A stretch of 22,055 bases of DNA, from positions 1 to 22,055 of the forward strand of contig CAYLXC010000015.1 in NCBI GenBank assembly GCA_964387865.1, given 5' to 3'. The position numbers and the translations under genes are program-made. The notes beneath the pieces are model-generated. The model searched no databases. It saw nothing but the letters and a program-made list of their open reading frames with translations, and was not told where the DNA came from. Shown here piece by piece: positions 12,688-19,388 of the stretch. The DNA comes from CAYLXC01 sp964387865. GTDB taxonomy: Bacteria > Patescibacteriota > Microgenomatia > Daviesbacterales > UBA10151. The stretch's first letter is position 1. The number at the start of each line of letters is the position of its first letter.

Positions 12688-13018
12688 TTAAAGAGCGAAT
12701 AACTTCGTCAAGTGAGTATGTCTTAGATTTTTTTCCTTCATTTATTGACTTTTTTAAATCCTTAACAAATTTTGGGTTTAGGGGAAGTCTTTCTTCAATC
12801 AGATCAATTAATTTACCAGCTGGATTGTTGTAAGCTATGTCCGGGTTGGGGATATTCTTTTCAAACTCGATATCAATATATTCTAAAAAAGCAATGAAGG
12901 TATCCCTATTAAATATGAACTGTATCGGTACATTATTTTTATCCATTATTACAGAAGCTCCAGAAGGAACCTGTACTGCTTTATTAGAAAATTTCTTAAA
13001 AGGAACAAGCTTGTTCAT
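12680..13018 (-). CDS. Antitoxin partner of the RelE-like toxin
   Basis: A 112-residue protein starting M-N-K-L-V-P-F-K-K-F-S-N-K. The K-L-V-P-F and S-V-I-M-D-K-N-N-V-P segments suggest a Phd/RelB-like N-terminal DNA-binding part; the C-terminus (S-L-D-E-V-I-R-S-L) looks like a toxin-binding helix. The family is not certain, but position and overlap with the RelE-like toxin make the role likely. The start fits an extended -10 six bases upstream. Confidence 0.75.
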   Translation of the reverse strand: MNKLVPFKKFSNKAVQVPSGASVIMDKNNVPIQFIFNRDTFIAFLEYIDIEFEKNIPNPDIAYNNPAGKLIDLIEERLPLNPKFVKDLKKSINEGKKSKTYSLDEVIRSLNV

Positions 13019-13024
13019 GTAGAT

Positions 13025-13030
13025 ATTATA
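13025..13030 (-). promoter_or_regulatory. Extended -10 box of the relBE-type pair, leaderless start
   Basis: Perfect TATAAT preceded by TGG on the minus strand, 6 bases before the ATG at 13018. The box abuts a CCATGG palindrome and the TGGACAAATAT repeat, a candidate operator for autoregulation. Confidence 0.7.
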
Positions 13031-13096
13031 CCATGGACAAATATATTTCGATCGTTATATTTTTATAAAGGTTCTAGGATCAAAAAAATAGAAAGA

Positions 13097-13438
13097 TTAC
13101 TGTGTAGTTCGTCTAAAAATTAGCCTTAAGTCACTATTATAAGATGCTACATATACTTTATTGCTTGATAAATCAACTTTGCTCCTTAAGCCAATACTCA
13201 ACGGAATTACAATTGATGGCCTAAATCTTCTAAAATCCCAGGCTGTTTTCACCTCTAATGGACCGTGTAACATGGCAATACTCAAACCCTCACCAGCATG
13301 GACTCTCACAGACTCTTCAAAACCATCTCTATTAGTCATTGTAAATGTTGAATTTTCATCTGTAACCAAACCAAGATTGACAGTCTCCCTAAATAGACCG
13401 AAAAGACCTCTTCTTTTTTCTAACAAAGCCTCATACAT
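13097..13438 (-). CDS. Hypothetical protein coupled to polA
   Basis: A 113-residue soluble protein with no recognised domain. It begins M-Y-E-A-L-L-E-K-R-R-G-L-F-G-L-F and looks mixed alpha/beta, ending in a beta-rich V-Y-V-A-S-Y-N-S-D-L-R-L-I-F-R. Its ATG lies one base after the polA stop, so it is probably translated by coupling. It belongs to the block between polA and the polA-like 3' fragment, so it may have arrived with the toxin-antitoxin genes. Confidence 0.6.
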   Translation of the reverse strand: MYEALLEKRRGLFGLFRETVNLGLVTDENSTFTMTNRDGFEESVRVHAGEGLSIAMLHGPLEVKTAWDFRRFRPSIVIPLSIGLRSKVDLSSNKVYVASYNSDLRLIFRRTTQ

Positions 13439-13439
13439 A

Positions 13440-15773
13440 TCAGATTCTGATTTCCTTCATTTCCCCCCAGTTGGGACCTATTTTTAAATCTACTACTACA
13501 GGAACTGATAATTTTAGGGCATTTTCCATTTTATCTTTAACCATTTTTGCTATCTCTTTTACTTCCTTTGGGCTGCATTCGAACAAAAGCTCATCGTGAA
13601 CCTGGAGAATTAAGGAACACCCATCTGTCATCCCGGACTTGATCCGGGATCTATTATTTGTATGGATTCCCGCTTTCGCGGGAATGACATTGGAGATATC
13701 CACCATGGCTTTCTTAATCATATCCGCGGCTGTTCCCTGGACAGGATGGTTTATGGCTGCCCGTTCCCCTGCTGCTTTTATCATCCTGTTATCAGCTTTT
13801 AGCTCCGGTATATAGCGCCTTCTTCCCCACAAAGTTTCAACATATCCATTTTCATATCCAAATTCCAAAGTTTTCGCCATCCAATCCCTAACACGCGGAA
13901 ATCCTTCAAAATATTCTTCAATATATTGCCTTGCCATCTCGTACTCCACCCCTAGCTGACGTGACAAAGCATGCGGCCCCTGGCCATATAAAGTTGCAAA
14001 ATTCATGGTTTTCCCAACCATTCTTTGCCCTTTTGTAACTTTACCAGCAGGTACTTTAAAAATCTTTGCAGCAGTTATAGCATGGATATCTAACCCGTCT
14101 TTGAAGGCCTGTTTCAAGGCGGGATCATCCGCAAGATGTGCCATAATTCTAAGCTCAATTTGTGAATAGTCTGCACCAAGAAACAATTTCCCTTTTGGCG
14201 CAATAAAAGCTTTTCTTATTTCCCCGCCAAGCTCGCCCTTAATTGGAATATTTTGTAAATTTGGATTTTGGGATGAAATTCTGCCTGTTGCCGAACCTTC
14301 TACATTAAAAGTTGAATGTATTCTTCCGTCCTTCGCTACTGATTTAGGCAAGGCATCAATATATGTTGAAACTAGCTTAAAAAGCTGGCGGTATTCTAAA
14401 AGTAAGGGTACAACAGGATGAGCTGCGGAAAGTTCATGCAAAGTCTCCTCATCAGTTGATCTTCCTGTTTTTGTTTTTCTAAAAACAGGTAATTTTAATT
14501 CATCAAAAAGGACAATTTGCAATTGCTTTGGGCTATTCAGATTAAACTCATGTCCTACTTTTGAGTAAATTTCTTGTTCAATTTTAGCTAATTTACCTTT
14601 TAGGTCTTTCCCAAAGCCACCCAAAAACTTAAGATTTACTAATATCCCTGTTTTAGACATTTTTTCTAAAACCGGCTGGACAGATTTATCTAAATCAGAG
14701 GTTATCTGGTTCTGAATTATTTTGGATTTTTCATTGTCATCCCCGCGCAGGCGGGGATCCAATTCCGAACCAGATTCAATTAATTGGATTCCTGCATTCG
14801 CTCGCTTCGCGAAGCGAGCAGGAATGACAGAAGAACCTGGAATCCTACTCATCAGACTCTTAAATTCCAACTCCCCAAATAGTTTAACCACCATTTCTCT
14901 ATCAAAATCATGAACCACACACTTCTCCAAGTTCAGCTTAATTGGGGCTTTTGCATCCAAAGTTGCCAATTTCTTGCTCATTACTGCCGATTCATAGCCT
15001 TCCAGTAATAATTTCTTCAATCTTTCTGGAATTACGAAATTCTCACTCTTACCTTTTTCGCTAGAAAAAGGCAAGGTTCTGCGAGCGAGCGTTATACTAT
15101 CTTCTGAACGCGAGCGAAGCAGGTCCTTATAAATTTCCTCAATTGATCCAAACTTATGAATAAGTTTTGTTGCTGTTACATCCCCTATTCCGGATACTCC
15201 CGGAATATTATCTGATGCATCCCCTGCCAAAGCTTTATAATCCACTAATTGTCTGGGTTCAAACCCGTATTTTACCGCAAATTCCTCTTCCCCGTATAAC
15301 CCAACATCCTGTAAAGTTTTCTTAGGCATAAAAACCTTTAAATTACCATTAATTAATTGCATAATGTCCCGATCTCCTGTTACAGCGATCACTTGCAAAT
15401 TTTTATTTTTTTGAGCCTGATATGCCAAGGTTGCAATTAGATCATCTGCTTCATATCCGGACAATTTGAATTCCGGAATATTAAATACCTTTGAAACTTC
15501 ATAAACACGTTCATATTGGTTGCTTAATGCTTCATCTGCAGGCCCCCTGGTGGCTTTATATTGGGTATAAGTTTGATGTCTAAAGGTCGGACCCTTCTCA
15601 TCCCAACAAATTGCCAAATAATCCGGTTTTAGCTCACTTAAGACCTTTAAAAGCATAGCGGAGAAACCATAAACCGCATTAACAAGCTCACCTTTGGAAG
15701 TTGTAAAGGGGGGGGTTGCATGATAAGCCCTATGAAGCAGCGCATTACCATCAATTAGAACTAGACATTTCAT
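13440..15773 (-). CDS. polA: DNA polymerase I (no 3'-5' exonuclease) with in-frame repeat insertions
   Basis: A 777-residue family A polymerase for Okazaki fragment maturation and repair. The 5'-3' exonuclease domain (1-290) has D8, E108/D110/D111, D134/D136 and the H3TH G-V-S-G-I-G. The polymerase domain (about 360-777) has motif A D-Y-S-Q-I-E-L-R (535-542), motif B with K588 and N-F-A-T-L-Y-G (591-597; Gly is usual after the Phe) and motif C Q-V-H-D-E-L (724-729). The 3'-5' exonuclease domain is essentially absent, since only about 60 residues lie in its place. Repeat-derived insertions cover residues 215-234, 315-347 and 695-716. The start fits an extended -10 six bases upstream. Confidence 0.97.
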   Translation of the reverse strand: MKCLVLIDGNALLHRAYHATPPFTTSKGELVNAVYGFSAMLLKVLSELKPDYLAICWDEKGPTFRHQTYTQYKATRGPADEALSNQYERVYEVSKVFNIPEFKLSGYEADDLIATLAYQAQKNKNLQVIAVTGDRDIMQLINGNLKVFMPKKTLQDVGLYGEEEFAVKYGFEPRQLVDYKALAGDASDNIPGVSGIGDVTATKLIHKFGSIEEIYKDLLRSRSEDSITLARRTLPFSSEKGKSENFVIPERLKKLLLEGYESAVMSKKLATLDAKAPIKLNLEKCVVHDFDREMVVKLFGELEFKSLMSRIPGSSVIPARFAKRANAGIQLIESGSELDPRLRGDDNEKSKIIQNQITSDLDKSVQPVLEKMSKTGILVNLKFLGGFGKDLKGKLAKIEQEIYSKVGHEFNLNSPKQLQIVLFDELKLPVFRKTKTGRSTDEETLHELSAAHPVVPLLLEYRQLFKLVSTYIDALPKSVAKDGRIHSTFNVEGSATGRISSQNPNLQNIPIKGELGGEIRKAFIAPKGKLFLGADYSQIELRIMAHLADDPALKQAFKDGLDIHAITAAKIFKVPAGKVTKGQRMVGKTMNFATLYGQGPHALSRQLGVEYEMARQYIEEYFEGFPRVRDWMAKTLEFGYENGYVETLWGRRRYIPELKADNRMIKAAGERAAINHPVQGTAADMIKKAMVDISNVIPAKAGIHTNNRSRIKSGMTDGCSLILQVHDELLFECSPKEVKEIAKMVKDKMENALKLSVPVVVDLKIGPNWGEMKEIRI
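13626..13689. repeat. Palindromic repeat in polA near motif C
   Basis: A 64-base element with TGTCAT/ATGACA ends and two hairpins: CCCGGA with TCCGGG (13632-13648) and TTCCCGC-tttc-GCGGGAA (13667-13684). It encodes residues 695-716, reading V-I-P-A-K-A-G-I at its start and lying just before the conserved L-I-L-Q-V-H-D-E-L strand. Confidence 0.85.
14735..14829. repeat. Palindromic repeat in the polA interdomain region
   Basis: A 95-base element with TGTCAT/ATGACA ends. One hairpin is CCCCGC-gcag-GCGGGG (14741-14756). The other arm, TTCCTGC ... GCAGGAA, contains a perfect 20-base palindrome (14800-14819) built on GAGCGAAGC. It encodes residues 315-347, including V-I-P-A and L-D-P-R-L-R-G-D-D-N, and belongs to the same family as the element at 13626-13689. 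Confidence 0.85.
15074..15131 (-). repeat. AGGACCTGC/GCAGAACCT repeat inside polA
   Basis: A second copy of the repeat at 12142-12201. It encodes residues 215-234 (Y-K-D-L-L-R-S-R-S-E-D ...), between the I-E-E-I-Y helix and the L-L-L-E-G-Y-E-S-A helix of the 5' nuclease domain, where other polymerases have a short loop. Confidence 0.75.
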
Positions 15774-15779
15774 AGAAGA

Positions 15780-15785
15780 ATCTTA
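15780..15785 (-). promoter_or_regulatory. Extended -10 box of polA, leaderless start
   Basis: TAAGAT preceded by TGT on the minus strand, 6 bases before the ATG at 15773. Confidence 0.6.
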
Positions 15786-15821
15786 ACAGAAAAACTATCT
15801 TTATTGTGAATTTATTAAAAA

Positions 15822-16826
15822 CTACCTAAACAAAGTTTTTGCATAATCTAGATACTCAGGATAACCTTCCATTTCCATCCAATACCACCACTCTACTCCC
15901 CAAAGATAAATCTCATCAAATCCAGTACTTTTACCAAAATTCACATTTTGTTTAAATCTTTTCAAAGGGAATAAGCGAATTTGTTTATCTAGTAGCATTT
16001 GTAAAAGATTGTTATCTGGTGACCAAGGCTCCCCTTGAAGCTCAATAATTATAGTTTTTTCATTATCTTTCGCAAATAAATTCCTAACAGTATAAGATTT
16101 TAAATTGTAAAAATACGGAAGAAGCGGAAAAGTTGTATACCCAATATAGGAGTTGTATACATCTCTATACAATGTAGTTCCAAAAATATCTGAAAGAGAC
16201 ATAGTTTTAATCCAAGGGCCAAGCTCCCCCGAATCTGTCAGAATGATTGTTTTATTAGTTAAATTTCTAGTCAGATCAACCTCTTGTCTTAGAAAATTTT
16301 CATCGGGTTTATCACACCCCATTCCAAAAGATTCAAGAAACGGTTCATTTTCAACTTGAAATGCAACTATTTCTGAATTATTTTTATATCTTTCCAAAAC
16401 TTTACTAATAAATAGCAAAATCTTTTGTTGGCGATTAGCAATGCTCAAATTGTTTGCCCAAGAAGGAGGATGACACTCAGGCCAACGTGGCTGCTTTATC
16501 CCCAAAACTAAAATTACTTTAGCATCACGCTTCTTGGCCTCAAAAAGCATAAAATCTATTTGAGAAAAATCCAAATTACCCATTTTCCCTTCCAAAACAT
16601 CCCAATATGCAGGGATTCTTAAGTTTCTAACTTTTAAATCATCAAGTATTTTTACATAAGTATCTTTCCAGTCCAACTCTAGATTTGCTGCATATTTTGT
16701 AGAAAATGTAACACCATATTTTATTTGTTTAGGAAAGGGGTATAAATTTTTAAAAAGTATTTCTCCAATTAAAATAGTTGTAATAAATAAAAACACTAAA
16801 ACCACTATATAGATTATAATCTTCAT
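15822..16826 (-). CDS. Membrane-anchored clan GH-A glycoside hydrolase-like protein
   Basis: A 334-residue protein with an N-terminal membrane segment (about 3-21) and a TIM-barrel-like domain outside the cell. L-R-I-P-A-Y-W-D (69-76) matches an early barrel strand. F-Q-V-E-N-E-P (156-162) carries the Asn-Glu acid/base pair typical of strand 4 in clan GH-A. I-I-I-E-L-Q-G-E-P-W (259-268) offers the nucleophile (E262 or E266) at strand 7, and L-W-G-V-E-W-W closes strand 8. GH5, GH39 and GH42 relatives share these features; I cannot choose the family. It lies downstream of a GT2 gene, which suggests trimming of a surface glycan. Confidence 0.75.
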   Translation of the reverse strand: MKIIIYIVVLVFLFITTILIGEILFKNLYPFPKQIKYGVTFSTKYAANLELDWKDTYVKILDDLKVRNLRIPAYWDVLEGKMGNLDFSQIDFMLFEAKKRDAKVILVLGIKQPRWPECHPPSWANNLSIANRQQKILLFISKVLERYKNNSEIVAFQVENEPFLESFGMGCDKPDENFLRQEVDLTRNLTNKTIILTDSGELGPWIKTMSLSDIFGTTLYRDVYNSYIGYTTFPLLPYFYNLKSYTVRNLFAKDNEKTIIIELQGEPWSPDNNLLQMLLDKQIRLFPLKRFKQNVNFGKSTGFDEIYLWGVEWWYWMEMEGYPEYLDYAKTLFR

Positions 16827-16832
16827 ATATTA

Positions 16833-16838
16833 AATATA
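16833..16838 (-). promoter_or_regulatory. -10 box of the GH-A gene, leaderless start
   Basis: TATATT on the minus strand, 6 bases before the ATG at 16826. No TGN extension. Confidence 0.5.
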
Positions 16839-16866
16839 GCTTGTTTTGTTAGGAGATTGAATAGTT

Positions 16867-17592
16867 CTATCTTAGATTATCTAAATAAATATTTTTCTTC
16901 TTTAAAATAAATCCTTGTATAAATGTATGAAGATAATCATAAAATCCACTTATCAAACCATTTTTAAATCTTCTGCCGGAAAATATAACCGCTTTTTTGA
17001 TAAATTTAATTTTTCCCAATTTTGCCACTCTAAAACTTAAATCCAAATCTTCCAAGGTTTGTAGCTTTGTATCAAATCCCCCTGCTTTTACATAAATTGA
17101 CTTTGAGATCCCAAAGCTAAAACCGGATAACCAGTAATGACCTAAAAATAATTTATAAAGGAACATTATTTTTGGATGAAGTATGTTAAATATCAAATTG
17201 GTAATAGGCGAACAATCCAAAATCTTACAAGGGGTAGTAACTGCTACCACATCAATTTTTATTTCAGAAACCAAAGTTTCTATCCAATCTTCATAAAAAA
17301 TTGTATCAGCATCCGCAGAAAGAATTATATCTCCTATAGCCTCATTGAAACCTTTTGCCCTTGCAGCTCCTCTGCCCACTTTTTGCTCATGTACAATCCT
17401 CAAATTCATTCCACTCTTAAACTTTTGTGCAAGCTCTACTGTTTTATCTGTTGAATTATTATCAACCAAAACTACTTCATAATCTATATTTGTCTTTTGT
17501 TCTGATTTAAGTAGAGAAAATAAGGAATTCTCTATATATTTCTCCTCATTATAAGCAGGAATGACAACAGATACTTTAGGCTCTTTATTCAT
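16867..17592 (-). CDS. GT2 family glycosyltransferase
   Basis: A 241-residue GT-A fold enzyme from the ATG at 17592 (a GTG at 17601 is possible). It shows V-S-V-V-I-P-A-Y-N-E-E, the nucleotide-binding V-D-N-N-S-T-D-K-T and the metal-binding A-D-A-D (D-x-D). G-R-G-A-A-R-A-K-G also fits, as does the late acidic motif L-E-D-L-D-L, the likely base region. There is no strong membrane domain. It overlaps the upstream membrane-protein gene by 8 bases. Probably adds sugars to a lipid or surface glycan. Confidence 0.9.
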   Translation of the reverse strand: MNKEPKVSVVIPAYNEEKYIENSLFSLLKSEQKTNIDYEVVLVDNNSTDKTVELAQKFKSGMNLRIVHEQKVGRGAARAKGFNEAIGDIILSADADTIFYEDWIETLVSEIKIDVVAVTTPCKILDCSPITNLIFNILHPKIMFLYKLFLGHYWLSGFSFGISKSIYVKAGGFDTKLQTLEDLDLSFRVAKLGKIKFIKKAVIFSGRRFKNGLISGFYDYLHTFIQGFILKKKNIYLDNLR

Positions 17593-18022
17593 TCTTACCA
17601 CCCTTAAAGCTAAAAATTACCAATATTCCATAAACAAAAGCTAATGATGCTTCAAACAAAAGATAGTGATTGTAGAAAGGAAACCAAACATGCAAAGAAG
17701 GGAAAGTTGAAAAATCTTCAGTAAAATCTTTATTTAAGACCAAAAATGCAAGCAGAAATCCATACATAAAAGCCCAAATTGCAGATGCAAGAATTAATTT
17801 CTTGTATTTTTTTAAATCATTTTGGGCAACAAATATCAAAAGTGCTACTAAGAAAACGAATGAGGCATAAATTGTATCCAAAAGAGTTGCATAAGCAATA
17901 GCTGAATTTGGCCAAACGTTTATAACTGATTGTAATCTAATACTCGTAAGATGTATTAAACCATCCAAAATTAAGTAAATGGCCACAAAATTTAGAAAAA
18001 ATCTTAATAATTTTTGCATCAT
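17585..18022 (-). CDS. Small four-helix membrane protein
   Basis: A 145-residue protein with four hydrophobic segments (about 5-22, 42-66, 76-98 and 118-138). It has no recognised motif; the loop before the last helix reads F-P-S-L-H-V-W-F-P-F-Y-N-H. It is the first gene of a unit with the GT2 and overlaps it, so a role in glycan or lipid handling is inferred. The start has an extended -10 eight bases upstream. Confidence 0.65.
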   Translation of the reverse strand: MMQKLLRFFLNFVAIYLILDGLIHLTSIRLQSVINVWPNSAIAYATLLDTIYASFVFLVALLIFVAQNDLKKYKKLILASAIWAFMYGFLLAFLVLNKDFTEDFSTFPSLHVWFPFYNHYLLFEASLAFVYGILVIFSFKGGKNE

Positions 18023-18030
18023 CTTTATTA

Positions 18031-18036
18031 ATCTTA
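18031..18036 (-). promoter_or_regulatory. Extended -10 box of the membrane protein/GT2 unit
   Basis: TAAGAT preceded by TGA on the minus strand, 8 bases before the ATG at 18022. Confidence 0.55.
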
Positions 18037-18079
18037 TCAGATTGAATTATATTCACTTACTATTTTACAAAAAATTTTA

Positions 18080-18085
18080 TATAAT
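18080..18085 (+). promoter_or_regulatory. -10 box of the rightward GT2 gene, leaderless start
   Basis: Perfect TATAAT, 8 bases before the ATG at 18094. TTACTA at 18057-18062 is a weak -35 with a 17-base spacer. Confidence 0.65.
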
Positions 18086-18093
18086 CTTACTAT

Positions 18094-18804
18094 ATGAAGT
18101 TACCCCTTAGCATCATTATACCGACATTGAATGAGGAGAAATTCCTGCCAAAACTGCTAAATTCTATTAAAAATCAAACTATGCAACCAAAAGAGATAAT
18201 AGTCTCCGATGCATTCTCTACAGATAATACAAGAAAAATAGCAAGGGAATTTAATGTTAAAATTGTTAACGGTGGTTTGCCTGCAATCGGAAGAAATAAT
18301 GGGGCAAAAATAGCAACGCAACCACTATTTCTATTTCTAGATGCAGATGTAGTACTTCCTCCATATTTTTTGGAAAAAACCCTTGAGGAAATAGTTGAGC
18401 GTAAATTAGATATAGCTTCCTGTTTTGCAAAACCAAGATCAAACTTAAAAATTGACCGGCTCTTGCACCAATTTGCCAATCAATATATGAAATTAACTCA
18501 AAAATTTCAGCCTCAAATACCGGGATTTTGCATCTTTGTAAAAAGGGACATTAATACAATGATTGGCGGCTTTGATGAATCAATAATTTTGGCAGAAGAT
18601 CATGATTATGTTAAAAGAGCAAGTAAGTTTGGCAGTTTTGCATATTTGAATTCATTTAAAATACCTGTTTCTGTAAGAAGATTATCCAGAGATGGAAGAA
18701 TTAAACTTTCTCTGAAATATATTGGTATAAATCTCCATTTAATTTTTGTAGGAGAAATAAGAAGTGATATCTTCAAATATAAATTTGGCCATTATTTTAA
18801 GTAA
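18094..18804 (+). CDS. GT2 family glycosyltransferase
   Basis: A 236-residue GT-A enzyme: S-I-I-I-P-T-L-N-E-E at 6-15, I-V-S-D-A-F-S-T-D-N-T (36-46), G-R-N-N-G-A, and the metal-binding D-A-D (83-85). G-G-F-D-E and A-E-D-H-D-Y follow as the acceptor and base region. It looks like the short single-domain GT2 group with no membrane helices. It runs divergently from the other GT2 unit and ends 13 bases inside the convergent lipoprotein gene. Confidence 0.9.
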   Translation: MKLPLSIIIPTLNEEKFLPKLLNSIKNQTMQPKEIIVSDAFSTDNTRKIAREFNVKIVNGGLPAIGRNNGAKIATQPLFLFLDADVVLPPYFLEKTLEEIVERKLDIASCFAKPRSNLKIDRLLHQFANQYMKLTQKFQPQIPGFCIFVKRDINTMIGGFDESIILAEDHDYVKRASKFGSFAYLNSFKIPVSVRRLSRDGRIKLSLKYIGINLHLIFVGEIRSDIFKYKFGHYFK

Positions 18805-19388
18805 CTTAGGCTTTGATGACACTTTATTGCCCGCTCTTCTAATACTACTTTTTCTGTCTGATTTAAAGCAGCGGATGAGGCTTCTTTGGCAAAAAAGGTG
18901 CATATTGGAAGTTTTGCAAAGACAGGAACATCCGCTCTTTGAATTATCCTATTTAAAGAAGCTCTTATGGCTATTTTTGCTCTTAAATTCGAAACTTGAT
19001 CATAAATTTTTTGTAAAGTTTCAAGATGAACAACCAGACTTTCCTTTATTCTAATTTGGATTTCTTCATCTTCTAAATCCTTATCAGGTAAAGTTTTAAT
19101 ATGTGAGCTATATTTTTCTAAAGTTGGCGGGATAAGATCTTCGTTTTTGGATATAAGAGCCTTTGTTTCCCTTAACCTTCTTGTTGCAAACTCAAGCTGT
19201 CTAAAAAACTTAGTACGGGGAGTTAGTGCAAACTTTAATTCCAGATTTTCCCTAATGGTTTTTAAAAAATAAAAGGGCGTGGCGGGATGGATTAAAGAGA
19301 TACCTATATCATTATCTTGGGCATAAACTGAACTACATGAGGAAAGAAAAATCCATGCAATAAGGGCTAAAGCTATGTTGATTTTCAC
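18792..19388 (-). CDS. DUF5667-like lipoprotein
   Basis: A 198-residue protein with a signal peptide ending in a lipobox-like L-S-S-C (15-18), so C18 may be lipidated; cleavage after V-Y-A is the alternative. The mature part starts with I-H-P-A-T-P-F-Y-F-L-K-T-I-R-E-N-L, the typical opening of DUF5667 domains (P-x-x-P-x-Y-x-L-K), followed by helices with R-x-L-E-F-A-T-R-R-L-R-E. Function unknown. It starts with GTG in a 4-base overlap with the ftsH stop, so it is coupled to ftsH. Confidence 0.75.
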   Translation of the reverse strand: MKINIALALIAWIFLSSCSSVYAQDNDIGISLIHPATPFYFLKTIRENLELKFALTPRTKFFRQLEFATRRLRETKALISKNEDLIPPTLEKYSSHIKTLPDKDLEDEEIQIRIKESLVVHLETLQKIYDQVSNLRAKIAIRASLNRIIQRADVPVFAKLPICTFFAKEASSAALNQTEKVVLEERAIKCHQSLSYLK

